A stretch of 8,577 nucleotides of DNA from NCBI GenBank assembly GCA_013213985.1, contig JABSSP010000005.1, forward strand, positions 1 to 8,577, in the 5' to 3' direction. Position numbers and translations under genes: made by a program. Of the stretch, positions 1 through 5,884 are shown in pieces. The stretch is from Candidatus Babelota bacterium (GTDB lineage: Bacteria; Babelota; Babeliae; Babelales; Vermiphilaceae). The notes below the pieces were generated by a model that saw nothing but the letters and a program-made list of their open reading frames with translations, searched no databases and was not told where the DNA came from. Position 1 is the stretch's first letter. Each line of letters begins with the position of its first letter.

Positions 1-1451
1 CTTTTGCGCTGTTTGTTTTTCGCTTGTTCCAGTGCCTTGAGTTTTCCCTCCTTAGCCAGTCTAGGCGGGTAATCATATGGGGCGGACCATTCCCCCTTCC
101 TGGCAATTTTGACAGCCACACAGGCGTTGTAGAACAAGATCTGGGCAATACTGGGATTGTGTTTATCTTTGGGCTTACCCCTGAATTGATGTTTGATGGC
201 CCACATCATTTCGGCTTTGGTTTCCACGGGATTAGACGTACAGTGTTTGCGTTCCAGAATGACGTCATCAACCATCTTTTCAATTTTTGCTGGGATAGAT
301 AGCGCAGTGTTGCCAGCGCATCGCCATGGTTTCTGTGGTTTCTTGATTGCATTTTCAGAAAATAAACGAGTTTGTTTTGTAGCAGAGGGGTTGACGGCTT
401 GGGTTTGTATGATACCCTCCGTTTTTTTAGAAAAATGTAATTTATTTAAGGATAGACTGCATGACGATGCAGTCGTAACTGGCTCTATCACCCGTTCTAG
501 TTTTCTGCGATCAGCCATCAGATGCATTCTTGGGACGATTCCGGTCTCCTTGGATGTTATTTTTTTGTCCAAAACTTCAATCTCAGCTTCAACTCTAATT
601 TTCTCCGCCTGCTGCGCTTTGGCTTGCTCAACACTGCCTACCGTTTCCGAGCTGTCTGAATCATTCACTACGCTCTGCTTAGTGAATGATTCAATCTTTG
701 GAGTTGATTGTGGTTGAGGGGCATCGTAGGTAGTAGTCTCAGCAATTTCAGCGGGTAACGGTGCATTGTGTGGTGCTGCGGGGATGCTTTCAGCCGCAGG
801 TGTTGAGGTTACTGGTAATGAGTTATTAATCCCGAAATGAATCATCTGTTCGATATTTTTGTGACCGACGTTTTCACTAAAACAGGCGACGTCCTTGCCG
901 TTGGAATTGCGGTATACAGAACATGATTGCCCATGCTTACCCTCAATATGTGTTCGTTGTTTGTTTTTGATAGACATGCCCGACATGTCGCGTTCTTTGG
1001 CATCTACGCAGTATTTTTTGTGAAAATAATCGGGTATACATATCTCATATACCATCACACTGTTGTTGCGGTCGTTGTTGTGACTGAGTGGATCTAACCA
1101 GCCGCATTCCACCAATCTGGCCTGGCATCGCTGGACTGTCTCTAGCTTCAAATCTAAGTTGTCTGCCGTCCTGTGAGGGTAGTTCATCACTTCCCAGTAT
1201 TCGTAATTCATCCGGTGGTAGAGGTCTTGCCAAATAGACCTATCGGCAGGGGTCAGTCGCTTATCTTTATGAAGCGCGATGTGAACACAGTTCGGGACCA
1301 ACCTGTAAGACTTTGTGTCAACCAGAAATTGCATTTGCTCAGGAGTCGTATGCTTCTGTTTTATATGTGATTGCTTGGTTTCAACTTGGTTTTGAGGGGC
1401 GGTTATTTGTGTTCTAGATATGGATTGTTGGTTTTGTTGTATAGCTAACAT
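1..1451 (-). CDS. Replication-initiator-like protein with N-terminal HTH (partial, 3' end outside window)
   Basis: An open frame runs from an ATG at 1451 to the window edge (483 complete codons, no stop), so the C-terminus is missing. AAGGA at 1460-1464 lies 8 bases before the ATG and fixes the start. Residues about 66-120 look like a winged helix-turn-helix of the HTH_36/phage replication-O kind: an opening LTPADRSIW helix, then TADNLDLKLETVQRCQARL and a closing VECGWLD. Residues about 200-310 are a low-complexity Pro/Ala/Glu/Gln linker. From about 375 a second folded segment contains ILFYNACVAVKIARKGEWSA, the Lys-Ile-Ala-Arg-x-Gly-x-Trp pattern I associate with C-termini of HTH-type plasmid and phage replication proteins. 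The N-terminal 35 residues are Gln/Thr rich. It is the last gene of the minus-strand cluster and overlaps the preceding small frame by 38 bases. The replication role is inferred from the HTH, the architecture and the mob neighbours. A transcription regulator is the main alternative. Confidence 0.68.
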   Translation of the reverse strand, partial: MLAIQQNQQSISRTQITAPQNQVETKQSHIKQKHTTPEQMQFLVDTKSYRLVPNCVHIALHKDKRLTPADRSIWQDLYHRMNYEYWEVMNYPHRTADNLDLKLETVQRCQARLVECGWLDPLSHNNDRNNSVMVYEICIPDYFHKKYCVDAKERDMSGMSIKNKQRTHIEGKHGQSCSVYRNSNGKDVACFSENVGHKNIEQMIHFGINNSLPVTSTPAAESIPAAPHNAPLPAEIAETTTYDAPQPQSTPKIESFTKQSVVNDSDSSETVGSVEQAKAQQAEKIRVEAEIEVLDKKITSKETGIVPRMHLMADRRKLERVIEPVTTASSCSLSLNKLHFSKKTEGIIQTQAVNPSATKQTRLFSENAIKKPQKPWRCAGNTALSIPAKIEKMVDDVILERKHCTSNPVETKAEMMWAIKHQFRGKPKDKHNPSIAQILFYNACVAVKIARKGEWSAPYDYPPRLAKEGKLKALEQAKNKQRK

Positions 1452-1700
1452 TTTTCTTATCCTTAAGCGCCTTGTTGAGCTTAAGAAAGGGACTTGCTAT
1501 ACTACCGTTATCAATGGCGGTGTATAGATTTTGTTTTTTTCTTAGCTCAATCGAAGCTTTTAGTTTCAATTGAATCTGATTAAGAATCAAATCTTTTATT
1601 CCCGGCAAAAACGCTATCTTCAAACTTAGCGTTTTTGCCGAAACTTATTTTCTGTTCTGAACATTCGTTCAATGCCGTCAATCAGCAAAGAATTCATCAT
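1414..1700 (-). CDS. Possible small protein gene interrupted by a -1 frameshift
   Basis: An ATG at 1698-1700 overlaps the TGA of the upstream gene as ATGA. Its frame gives 24 residues and stops at 1626-1628. If the ribosome slips back one base on the CAA AAA codons (1632-1637), it enters a frame open to a TAG at 1414, giving about 95 residues in all. The downstream segment is protein-like: mostly Leu, Ile and Lys, with an apparent amphipathic helix (LILNQIQLKLKASIELRKKQ) and a later LKLNKALKDKK. Its own only start would be a TTG at 1623 with no clear ribosome-binding site. The frame runs 38 bases into the replication gene, so translation could couple the upstream operon to rep. Function is unknown. 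It may be a decayed gene, a recoded gene, a sequencing error in an A run, or a short 24-residue leader peptide followed by chance coding. I favour a real small gene, weakly. Confidence 0.35.
1462..1485 (-). promoter_or_regulatory. Hairpin overlapping the rep ribosome-binding site
   Basis: CTTAAGC (1462-1468) and GCTTAAG (1479-1485) form a perfect 7-bp stem with a 10-base loop. In the minus-strand mRNA the downstream arm shares three bases with the AAGGA Shine-Dalgarno sequence (1460-1464) of the replication gene. The stem could therefore restrict ribosome access unless it is opened, for example by ribosomes finishing the upstream small frame. The structure is visible; the control role is inferred. 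Confidence 0.4.
1497..1527 (-). repeat. Stem-loop in the rep leader
   Basis: CTATAC plus ACCG (1497-1502 and 1504-1507) pairs with CGGT plus GTATAG (1518-1527), leaving a single bulged T at 1503 and a 10-base loop. It is the middle of three stem-loops between the 270-residue gene and the replication gene. Such leaders are typical of plasmid copy-number control by antisense RNA or attenuation, but no antisense promoter is clear here. Confidence 0.35.
1603..1640. repeat. Perfect 14-bp inverted repeat in the rep leader
   Basis: CGGCAAAAACGCTA (1603-1616) and TAGCGTTTTTGCCG (1627-1640) are perfect complements around a 10-base spacer. Neither side has a run of T long enough for a standard intrinsic terminator. 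In the minus-strand transcript the first arm contains the CAA AAA site of the suspected frameshift and the stop codon of the 24-residue frame. It may be an attenuator, an operator for the replication protein, or the target of an antisense RNA. Confidence 0.6.
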
Positions 1701-2509
1701 AGCAGATATTTACTGTTGTCAGTCAAATGCATATTTTGGCCAAAGCATGGCTTGTTAGCGTCATAGCCTTCAATAGAGGGGTATTTCAGCAAGGTGAAGC
1801 TTTCCAATAACAATTCAGCCAAATTCAAGCCGCGCAATTTTCTGCGTACATCCTCTTCATTTGAAGCGTTGAAAAGCTTTTCAATGTCTGCCTTATGATT
1901 GCTGTCACCCAAATCAGGAAGACCAAGCGTCTTCTGCTCGTTTTTTTCTGCTGCGCCGATGAAATAACCGCACAAATATTTCACCTGGTCTGTCGATAGC
2001 GTAATATCGTTTGACTTCAAATGCTCTGAAATTACTTTGACGTGCATATGATGTAGCGTCGAGAAAAACGGAAGGCTCAGAACGTCGTTGCACTTTTCTT
2101 GGTCTGCGCGCACCATCTGAAGAGTTAAATCCTCAATATCTTTGACGAGGCAGTAATGGGTTACTTTGTCGTTCGTAATGCCGAGAGCTACTGAATTTTT
2201 GATATTCAGTACACGTGAAGTTGGCTCAATAGTTTTGAATGGTTTAATCTGTTCCGCGATTTCAAGGTAATTACAGACAATAATGTCACCATCAGTATTT
2301 AGATCTATGATTTCAATGCCGGTTATTTTGAATAGAGTGAGCCATTCTTTAGCGTGTGCAATCATGCTCGCATCACCTAGTGCATCACCAAATTCACCAC
2401 GGTAAGGTGCTTTCTTTTGAAAGAACCCAGGGGCAGGGCAACTGTTGCTACCAATATATGTCTTATTCAAGTGCGTTTCAAATGTGTGAATGTTTTTGTT
2501 TGTTAGCAT
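1697..2509 (-). CDS. Unrecognised 270-residue protein paired with a LuxR-type regulator
   Basis: The ATG at 2509 lies inside the end of the upstream LuxR-type gene (32-base overlap, different frame), and AAAGGG about 10 bases before it can act as a ribosome-binding site. The gene ends at TGA 1697-1699, overlapping the next ATG. I recognise no family. The protein is soluble-looking, has no signal peptide or membrane segment and mixes alpha and beta character. An N-terminal part (about 40-130) has alternating hydrophobic strands such as EIIDLNTDGDIIVCNYLEIA, and a helical C-terminal half contains LSTDQVKYLCGYFIGAAEK and a charged stretch around NEEDVRRKLRGLNLAELLLE. Position in the operon suggests it works with the HTH protein, perhaps as a sensory or co-regulatory partner supplying what the short LuxR-type protein lacks. 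That is inference from gene order only. Confidence 0.7.
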   Translation of the reverse strand: MLTNKNIHTFETHLNKTYIGSNSCPAPGFFQKKAPYRGEFGDALGDASMIAHAKEWLTLFKITGIEIIDLNTDGDIIVCNYLEIAEQIKPFKTIEPTSRVLNIKNSVALGITNDKVTHYCLVKDIEDLTLQMVRADQEKCNDVLSLPFFSTLHHMHVKVISEHLKSNDITLSTDQVKYLCGYFIGAAEKNEQKTLGLPDLGDSNHKADIEKLFNASNEEDVRRKLRGLNLAELLLESFTLLKYPSIEGYDANKPCFGQNMHLTDNSKYLL

Positions 2510-2876
2510 CTACCAAACCCTTTTTTGTAAAAATAACACGGCCTGTTTCAGCACTCTTTACCATGAAAAACAAGCATTGATGAATCAGATGTATTACATC
2601 CATTTCAAGCAACTTTTCGTACAGCATATATTTTCTTTGTGCATCGAAGATGGTTTTTAATTGGGATTGATAGGTATTGACAGTTCTTTTGTCAATTCCA
2701 ATAATTGTTGAAATTTCAGAATCTGTGCGGCCACTAACCCAAAGGCAAAGTGTCTGAAGCTGTCGGCATGTAATGCTTGCGCCAATGAAATCTAAATATG
2801 TGAGAGTATCAGTAAAAAATCTACATGCCAGAGGTTTGATTGAAACTGTATCCATTGCTTTTGTATATTTATCCAT
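2478..2876 (-). CDS. LuxR/GerE-type HTH transcriptional regulator
   Basis: A 132-residue protein with a recognisable LuxR-type DNA-binding domain at about residues 35-80. ITCRQLQTLCLWVSGRTDSE is followed by the recognition-helix region GIDKRTVNTYQSQLKTIF, matching the family pattern of an opening 'LTxRE' helix, a 'G.s..EIa' turn and 'is..TV..y...i..Kl'. There is no room for a receiver or a full autoinducer-binding domain: the N-terminal 34 residues are short, and the C-terminal 50 contain a small helical region (MLYEKLLEMDVIHLIHQCLF). AAGG at 2881-2884 precedes the ATG by only 4 bases. The start codon lies in one arm of a 13-bp inverted repeat (2868-2929), so expression is probably controlled by folding of the leader or by binding of a dimer there. 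It heads the overlapping cluster that ends in the replication gene. The regulated targets are unknown; autoregulation of the cluster is the simplest idea. Confidence 0.78.
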   Translation of the reverse strand: MDKYTKAMDTVSIKPLACRFFTDTLTYLDFIGASITCRQLQTLCLWVSGRTDSEISTIIGIDKRTVNTYQSQLKTIFDAQRKYMLYEKLLEMDVIHLIHQCLFFMVKSAETGRVIFTKKGLVDANKQKHSHI

Positions 2877-2929
2877 CGTGCCTTATATCCCCGCCCTGAA
2901 CGACGGGGTTTTACGACACGATGGATAAA
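2868..2929. promoter_or_regulatory. 13-bp inverted repeat enclosing the LuxR-type start codon
   Basis: TTTATCCATCGTG (2868-2880) and CACGATGGATAAA (2917-2929) are perfect complements 36 bases apart. The left arm, read on the minus strand, contains ATGGATAAA, the first three codons of the regulator gene. In the transcript the arms could pair and bury the start codon, with the AAGG ribosome-binding site just inside the base of the loop. The inner loop holds a second hairpin (2889-2908). It could equally be a DNA operator. Confidence 0.6.
2881..2916. mobile_element. Hairpin resembling an IS200/IS605-family end
   Basis: CCCCG (2889-2893) pairs with CGGGG (2904-2908) around a CCCTGAACGA loop, with flanks CCTTATAT and TTTTACG. 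From memory this sequence closely resembles the palindromic ends of IS200/IS605 elements and of their solo-end derivatives. No tnpA or tnpB gene lies in the window. Read on the minus strand it sits immediately before the LuxR-type gene, where such elements would carry tnpB. It may be a remnant or a domesticated end now serving as leader structure. Confidence 0.4.
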
Positions 2930-2966
2930 ATCTTACCGCGTGGTTTTTTCAGATTCGCCATGTATC

Positions 2967-2996
2967 CCGCTTCTTGCCTCTCTATTTGGCAAGCGG
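2967..2996 (-). terminator. Hairpin downstream of the H1-like gene
   Basis: CCG (2967-2969) and CTTGCC (2973-2978), with a three-base bulge, pair with GGCAAG and CGG (2988-2996) around a 9-base loop. It lies 26 bases past the stop of the 295-residue gene, so it may stop or stabilise that transcript. No T tract follows on the minus strand, which makes an ordinary intrinsic terminator doubtful. Confidence 0.3.
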
Positions 2997-3021
2997 CGGT
3001 TTAATCTTAGCGAGCGTAGAA

Positions 3022-3909
3022 CTAAGCTGCCGACACGACAGGTTTTTCTTCATTATCAACAGCTTGAGCCTCATGTGGCGCCTCGTCTTTAGCATCATTA
3101 TCAAGGTTTGTCACAGGCGTATCTTGTATGTTTTCTTCGGGTTCTGGCGCTGACACATCAACATCTGTTTCATCTGATGTTTCGGCTGTCGAAGCAGCAA
3201 GCGCATCATCAGGTTGAGGGGCGTCTTGAAGGTCAATTGATGTTTGCTCATCTGAATCTTCACTGATAGCTTCAACTTCTAGTTCTGGATTTTCTATCAC
3301 ATTGACGGACTTCTTGTTCGCTGATTTTTTTCGAGATGATTTTATTTTTTTAGCTTTTTTGGGCTTGGGTTTCTTAGTGCCTGTGATTTTATCAGGGTTG
3401 GCAATCAGCTCGGCTATGTTTGTGAAATGTTTATCAGCAGTTTTAGCGGCCTTCAACGATTCTTTTGATGCGGCTAATTCCTGCTTAAGTGCATTAATTT
3501 CATTGATGACGGCTTTGTGGGCATCTCTAGCACGGGCTAACTGCTTAGTTGTACCTTGAGTGCGTTTGATTGCCAGTTTTTTAATGGCTGCTGATTTTTT
3601 CTCAAAAGCAGTTTTTTGTTTGCCAGCAAGTTTGTCAGATTGCTTCTTTAGCTTATCGCTGACTGCAATGAGTTTTTTTACTTCACTGTTTAACCCTTTA
3701 GCCGTCACATCCAAACTCTTTCTGAAATCAGCTTGGAGTTTGGCAATGACATTAATGCCAGAGGTAGCCTTGGCCTTTTTAGTTGCTTTCGAACTCGGTT
3801 TGGCAGCTTTGGTTTTTTTCACCACAGCTTTCTTTGCCGGGCTACGCTTGCTCTTGGCTGCCTTGGTCACTTTGCTTTTTTTTGGCTTGGCTGATTTTGC
3901 TCTGGGCAT
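3022..3909 (-). CDS. Histone H1-like protein with basic head, helical centre and acidic tail (295 aa)
   Basis: The ATG at 3909 has a strong GGAGAG ribosome-binding site. Residues 1-50 are a Lys/Ala-rich disordered tail with KKSK, SPAKKA and KKTKAAKP blocks, as in eukaryotic H1 tails and bacterial H1-like proteins (AlgP, HC1/HC2 type). Residues about 55-165 are heptad-like and predicted helical (KLKKQSDKLAGKQKTAFEKK; NEINALKQELAASKESLKAA). A second basic patch at about 178-200 (KKPKPKKAKKIK, SSRKKSANKK) is followed by roughly 90 residues strongly enriched in Asp and Glu. The basic parts should bind DNA non-specifically and the coil may dimerise. The acidic tail could self-regulate binding, as in HMG-like proteins (inference). 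It follows another H1-like gene by 55 bases, probably as one operon. Low-complexity composition makes family assignment weak; the general class is fairly secure. Confidence 0.75.
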   Translation of the reverse strand: MPRAKSAKPKKSKVTKAAKSKRSPAKKAVVKKTKAAKPSSKATKKAKATSGINVIAKLQADFRKSLDVTAKGLNSEVKKLIAVSDKLKKQSDKLAGKQKTAFEKKSAAIKKLAIKRTQGTTKQLARARDAHKAVINEINALKQELAASKESLKAAKTADKHFTNIAELIANPDKITGTKKPKPKKAKKIKSSRKKSANKKSVNVIENPELEVEAISEDSDEQTSIDLQDAPQPDDALAASTAETSDETDVDVSAPEPEENIQDTPVTNLDNDAKDEAPHEAQAVDNEEKPVVSAA

Positions 3910-3949
3910 TCTAAACTCTCCGAGTTACAGGGGTAAACAGTTCGCTACT

Positions 3950-4294
3950 TTATGATGAATTATTTTTAGTGGCTTTCTTCTTTTTGCTCGATGTTTTCTT
4001 CTTGGGTGCTGGCTTAGAAGGTGCGCTTGGCTTGGCCTTACTAAGTTTCGCTGCAAATTGTTCCTTCATCGCTTTGACTTTTTCGCGATTGTTCAGCTTG
4101 ACTTCTCTCAGTGATTCTTTGGTTGCCTTGAGCTGGTCGCGAAGTTTAGCAATGGTTTCTTTTGTTTTGACCAACGCGTCACTTTTACCCGATGGCGCTT
4201 TTTTTGCGACAGATTTTTTAGCAGGTGATTTCTTCTTGGCAACTGATTTTTTAGAGGAGGCTTTTTTTGCTTTGCTTTTTTTAGTGACTGGCAT
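3950..4294 (-). CDS. Small lysine-rich H1-like DNA-binding protein (114 aa)
   Basis: I chose the ATG at 4294 (protein starting MPVTKK, like MPRAKS of the next gene), with GAGA 9 bases upstream. An ATG at 4303 in the same frame would add three residues. Residues 1-37 are a basic repeat-like tail (KKSVAKK, KSPAKK, KSVAKK), residues about 40-85 form a charged helix (LVKTKETIAKLRDQLKATKE ... NREKVKAMKEQFAAKL), and residues 86-114 are a second Lys/Pro/Ser-rich tail (KPAPKKK, SSKKKKATK). The tail-helix-tail layout and SPKK-like motifs are typical of bacterial H1-like nucleoid proteins that coat or compact DNA. There is no globular winged-helix domain. It probably shares a transcript with the 295-residue gene. 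Phosphorylatable Ser/Thr are frequent, but no modification can be inferred. Confidence 0.72.
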   Translation of the reverse strand: MPVTKKSKAKKASSKKSVAKKKSPAKKSVAKKAPSGKSDALVKTKETIAKLRDQLKATKESLREVKLNNREKVKAMKEQFAAKLSKAKPSAPSKPAPKKKTSSKKKKATKNNSS

Positions 4295-4314
4295 ATCATT
4301 CATTCTCAAAATTA

Positions 4315-4328
4315 GTTAAGGGGTTAAC
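4315..4328. promoter_or_regulatory. Palindrome upstream of the small H1-like gene
   Basis: GTTAA and TTAAC flank GGGG to make a 14-bp dyad 12 bases before the more upstream possible start codon (4303). Its position between the IHF-like gene and the H1-like pair suggests an operator for the pair. A weaker CCAC/GTGG dyad lies at about 4334-4346. Confidence 0.28.
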
Positions 4329-4412
4329 ATTACACCACATCAGGTGGAGAAAGAAAAGCCCACGCCATTTTAGTTGAGATTGAAACTGAATGCTACCAGT
4401 ACAGAATCATCA

Positions 4413-4730
4413 TTATTTTTCAGTATTTTTAATTGGCTTGCCATCTAAAAAGTTCTGATTAACTCGGTCTTTTAATTCTTTACCTGTCCTGAAGTAAATT
4501 GTATGTTTTGCCGGCGATCCGACCGCAGCGCCTGTTTTGGGATTTCGTGTTGCTCTGGGTGGTTGATAACGCATAGCAAAGCTACCAAAACCTCTAATTT
4601 CAACACGCTGCCCTTTTGCTAAAGATTGCGCCATGTATTCAATGATGCACTTTGTAGCCTTCTCAATATCTTGATGCAGCAAATGAGGCTGCATGATAGC
4701 GAGTTTGTCGATTAATTCTGCTCTGGTCAT
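4413..4730 (-). CDS. ihfB: IHF-beta-like DNA-bending protein (HU/IHF family)
   Basis: The 105-residue sequence follows E. coli IhfB closely in layout. It starts MTRAELIDKLA, the core has RVEIRGFGSFAMRY (about 42-55), and the beta-arm carries the RNPKTG signature (62-67), whose proline at 64 is the residue that intercalates into DNA in IHF. The ordinary protein is about 94 residues; this one has a longer C-terminal tail (KPIKNTEK). IHF works as an alpha/beta heterodimer that bends DNA sharply at oriT, oriC, att sites and promoters. No alpha gene is in the window, so it would pair with a host IhfA or form a homodimer. It lies 77 bases after the relaxase gene on the same strand, which fits a relaxosome role, and just before two H1-like genes. 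A plasmid or element copy rather than the core gene is likely, because the normal rpsA and lapA neighbours are absent. Confidence 0.88.
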   Translation of the reverse strand: MTRAELIDKLAIMQPHLLHQDIEKATKCIIEYMAQSLAKGQRVEIRGFGSFAMRYQPPRATRNPKTGAAVGSPAKHTIYFRTGKELKDRVNQNFLDGKPIKNTEK

Positions 4731-4768
4731 ATTTGTTTTGCCTGGTGTCTAAAATATGGGTTGCCTAT

Positions 4769-4774
4769 TTTATA
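4769..4774 (-). promoter_or_regulatory. Candidate -10 box for the IHF-like gene
   Basis: On the minus strand TATAAA (within AGTATAAAAT) lies 38 bases before the ATG. The -35 at 16-18 bases spacing is poor. The 77-base gap after the relaxase and the AT-rich box suggest the gene can be transcribed separately from mob. Confidence 0.3.
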
Positions 4775-4807
4775 CTAATTAACGTAGCAAATCATGAACA
4801 AGTAAAA

Positions 4808-5884
4808 CTACCACTCATCCTCATCTTCGTCCTCTTCTTCAAAATATCGACTGCTTATATTAGGTTTGTCATCTTGCATGTGTCGAGTATCAACATTAGG
4901 TTCGTCGCTTTTGTAGCTGTAATGCTCACTAATATACCTTTGAAGCTCTGGATCGGTTTCAATCGTGTCTAAAATCTGCAAATGACGCTCAGTTAATGGT
5001 TCTGGCATTGACTCGACAAACTTTGGTATATCGTGTGCTAGTTCTTGATGTTCTTCGATTTTACTTGATTCAAGTTGCACTGCAACATCCATCCATAGCT
5101 GCCTAATTGTTGACTGCGTTTGCTCTATGTTTTCCTCCCACGGTCTATCTTGTTGTGGCTTACCATCAATTGTATTTTGAATTTGCATGTCATATTCCAT
5201 CATATTTGAACGCTCAATATAGGGCTTAATGCCTCTCTTTTTCATGTACAAAATGACATCGTTTACAGCTTTAAGCACTACACCTCGTGACCGCCTAGAG
5301 GTTGCCTCAGCTTCAACCCCTCGCTGCCTTAATTGCTCAGCAAAACCTTCTCGCCATATCTGCGGGTCACCTTTTTTGACCACTAATCGTTTGAAATCGA
5401 ACCCTAAATTTTTCACACACAGGTGAACGTGTGGTGAGTCTGTGTCCTCATGAAGCGCGAATAGATATTGATAATTATGACCAAATTGATGCTTTGCAAA
5501 GGCTCGAACCGCATCTTTTACAGTGCTGGATTTGGTTCCTTTTGGCATCGATAATACGATGTTAGTGGTGTCTCTCGTGTTGTCATTTCGAAAACCTTTA
5601 ATTCTATTCCACTGCCTATGGACACTATTAATTCCATCTCTACCATCAATAGTCTCACCTATTTCCGTCTCAATTTCCACCTTACCGTTGCGACTAATAT
5701 AATCCATATGTGCTTTCATATGCTCACTTCCTTTGCAATTCCCAGTAACTTTAACCATTACCTCTGGGACCCTATTAATGACTCTACGCGCCTTACTAAA
5801 TAGATTTTTATCACCACCTCCGCGCCCACGTCTTACGGATCCTTCGAATATTTTTAGAAGATTATCTTCAGCTAATCTACTCAT
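4808..5884 (-). CDS. MOBP-type relaxase (mobilization nuclease, MobA/VirD2 superfamily)
   Basis: A 358-residue protein from ATG 5884, which overlaps the mobC stop by 8 bases. An in-frame TTG at 5902 is a less likely start. Relaxases nick oriT and stay covalently bound to the 5' end through a tyrosine. Motif I is HMDYISRNGKVEIE, placing the catalytic tyrosine at about 62; motif III is LHEDTDSPHVHLCVKN, with the metal-binding histidine triad at about 145, 152 and 154. The HxDxxxPHxH pattern with DYISRNG marks the MOBP class related to proteins annotated with DUF3363. Past the nuclease (about 1-230) the protein has only a short helical C-terminal region and no helicase or primase domain, and it ends in an extreme acidic tail (YFEEEDEDEDEW). 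With MobC and no mating-pair genes nearby, this is a mobilization rather than self-transfer module. The basic patch RRGRGGG near the N-terminus may contact DNA. Confidence 0.9.
   Translation of the reverse strand: MSRLAEDNLLKIFEGSVRRGRGGGDKNLFSKARRVINRVPEVMVKVTGNCKGSEHMKAHMDYISRNGKVEIETEIGETIDGRDGINSVHRQWNRIKGFRNDNTRDTTNIVLSMPKGTKSSTVKDAVRAFAKHQFGHNYQYLFALHEDTDSPHVHLCVKNLGFDFKRLVVKKGDPQIWREGFAEQLRQRGVEAEATSRRSRGVVLKAVNDVILYMKKRGIKPYIERSNMMEYDMQIQNTIDGKPQQDRPWEENIEQTQSTIRQLWMDVAVQLESSKIEEHQELAHDIPKFVESMPEPLTERHLQILDTIETDPELQRYISEHYSYKSDEPNVDTRHMQDDKPNISSRYFEEEDEDEDEW

Noticed and set aside
24..717. Two plus-strand frames of 92 and 174 codons
   Set aside because: They are antisense to the long open minus-strand replication-like frame, which has a good ribosome-binding site and a recognisable HTH. 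The antisense products show no family pattern.
2921..3004. 27-codon plus-strand frame starting with the mirrored ATGGATAAA
   Set aside because: The start is produced by the inverted repeat itself. The frame is short, and its poorly spaced GGGG is part of the hairpin.
3302..4319. Long hydrophobic plus-strand frames that look like membrane proteins
   Set aside because: They are complements of the lysine-rich H1-like genes: AAA and AAG read backwards become TTT and CTT, giving Phe and Leu. The hydrophobicity is an artefact.
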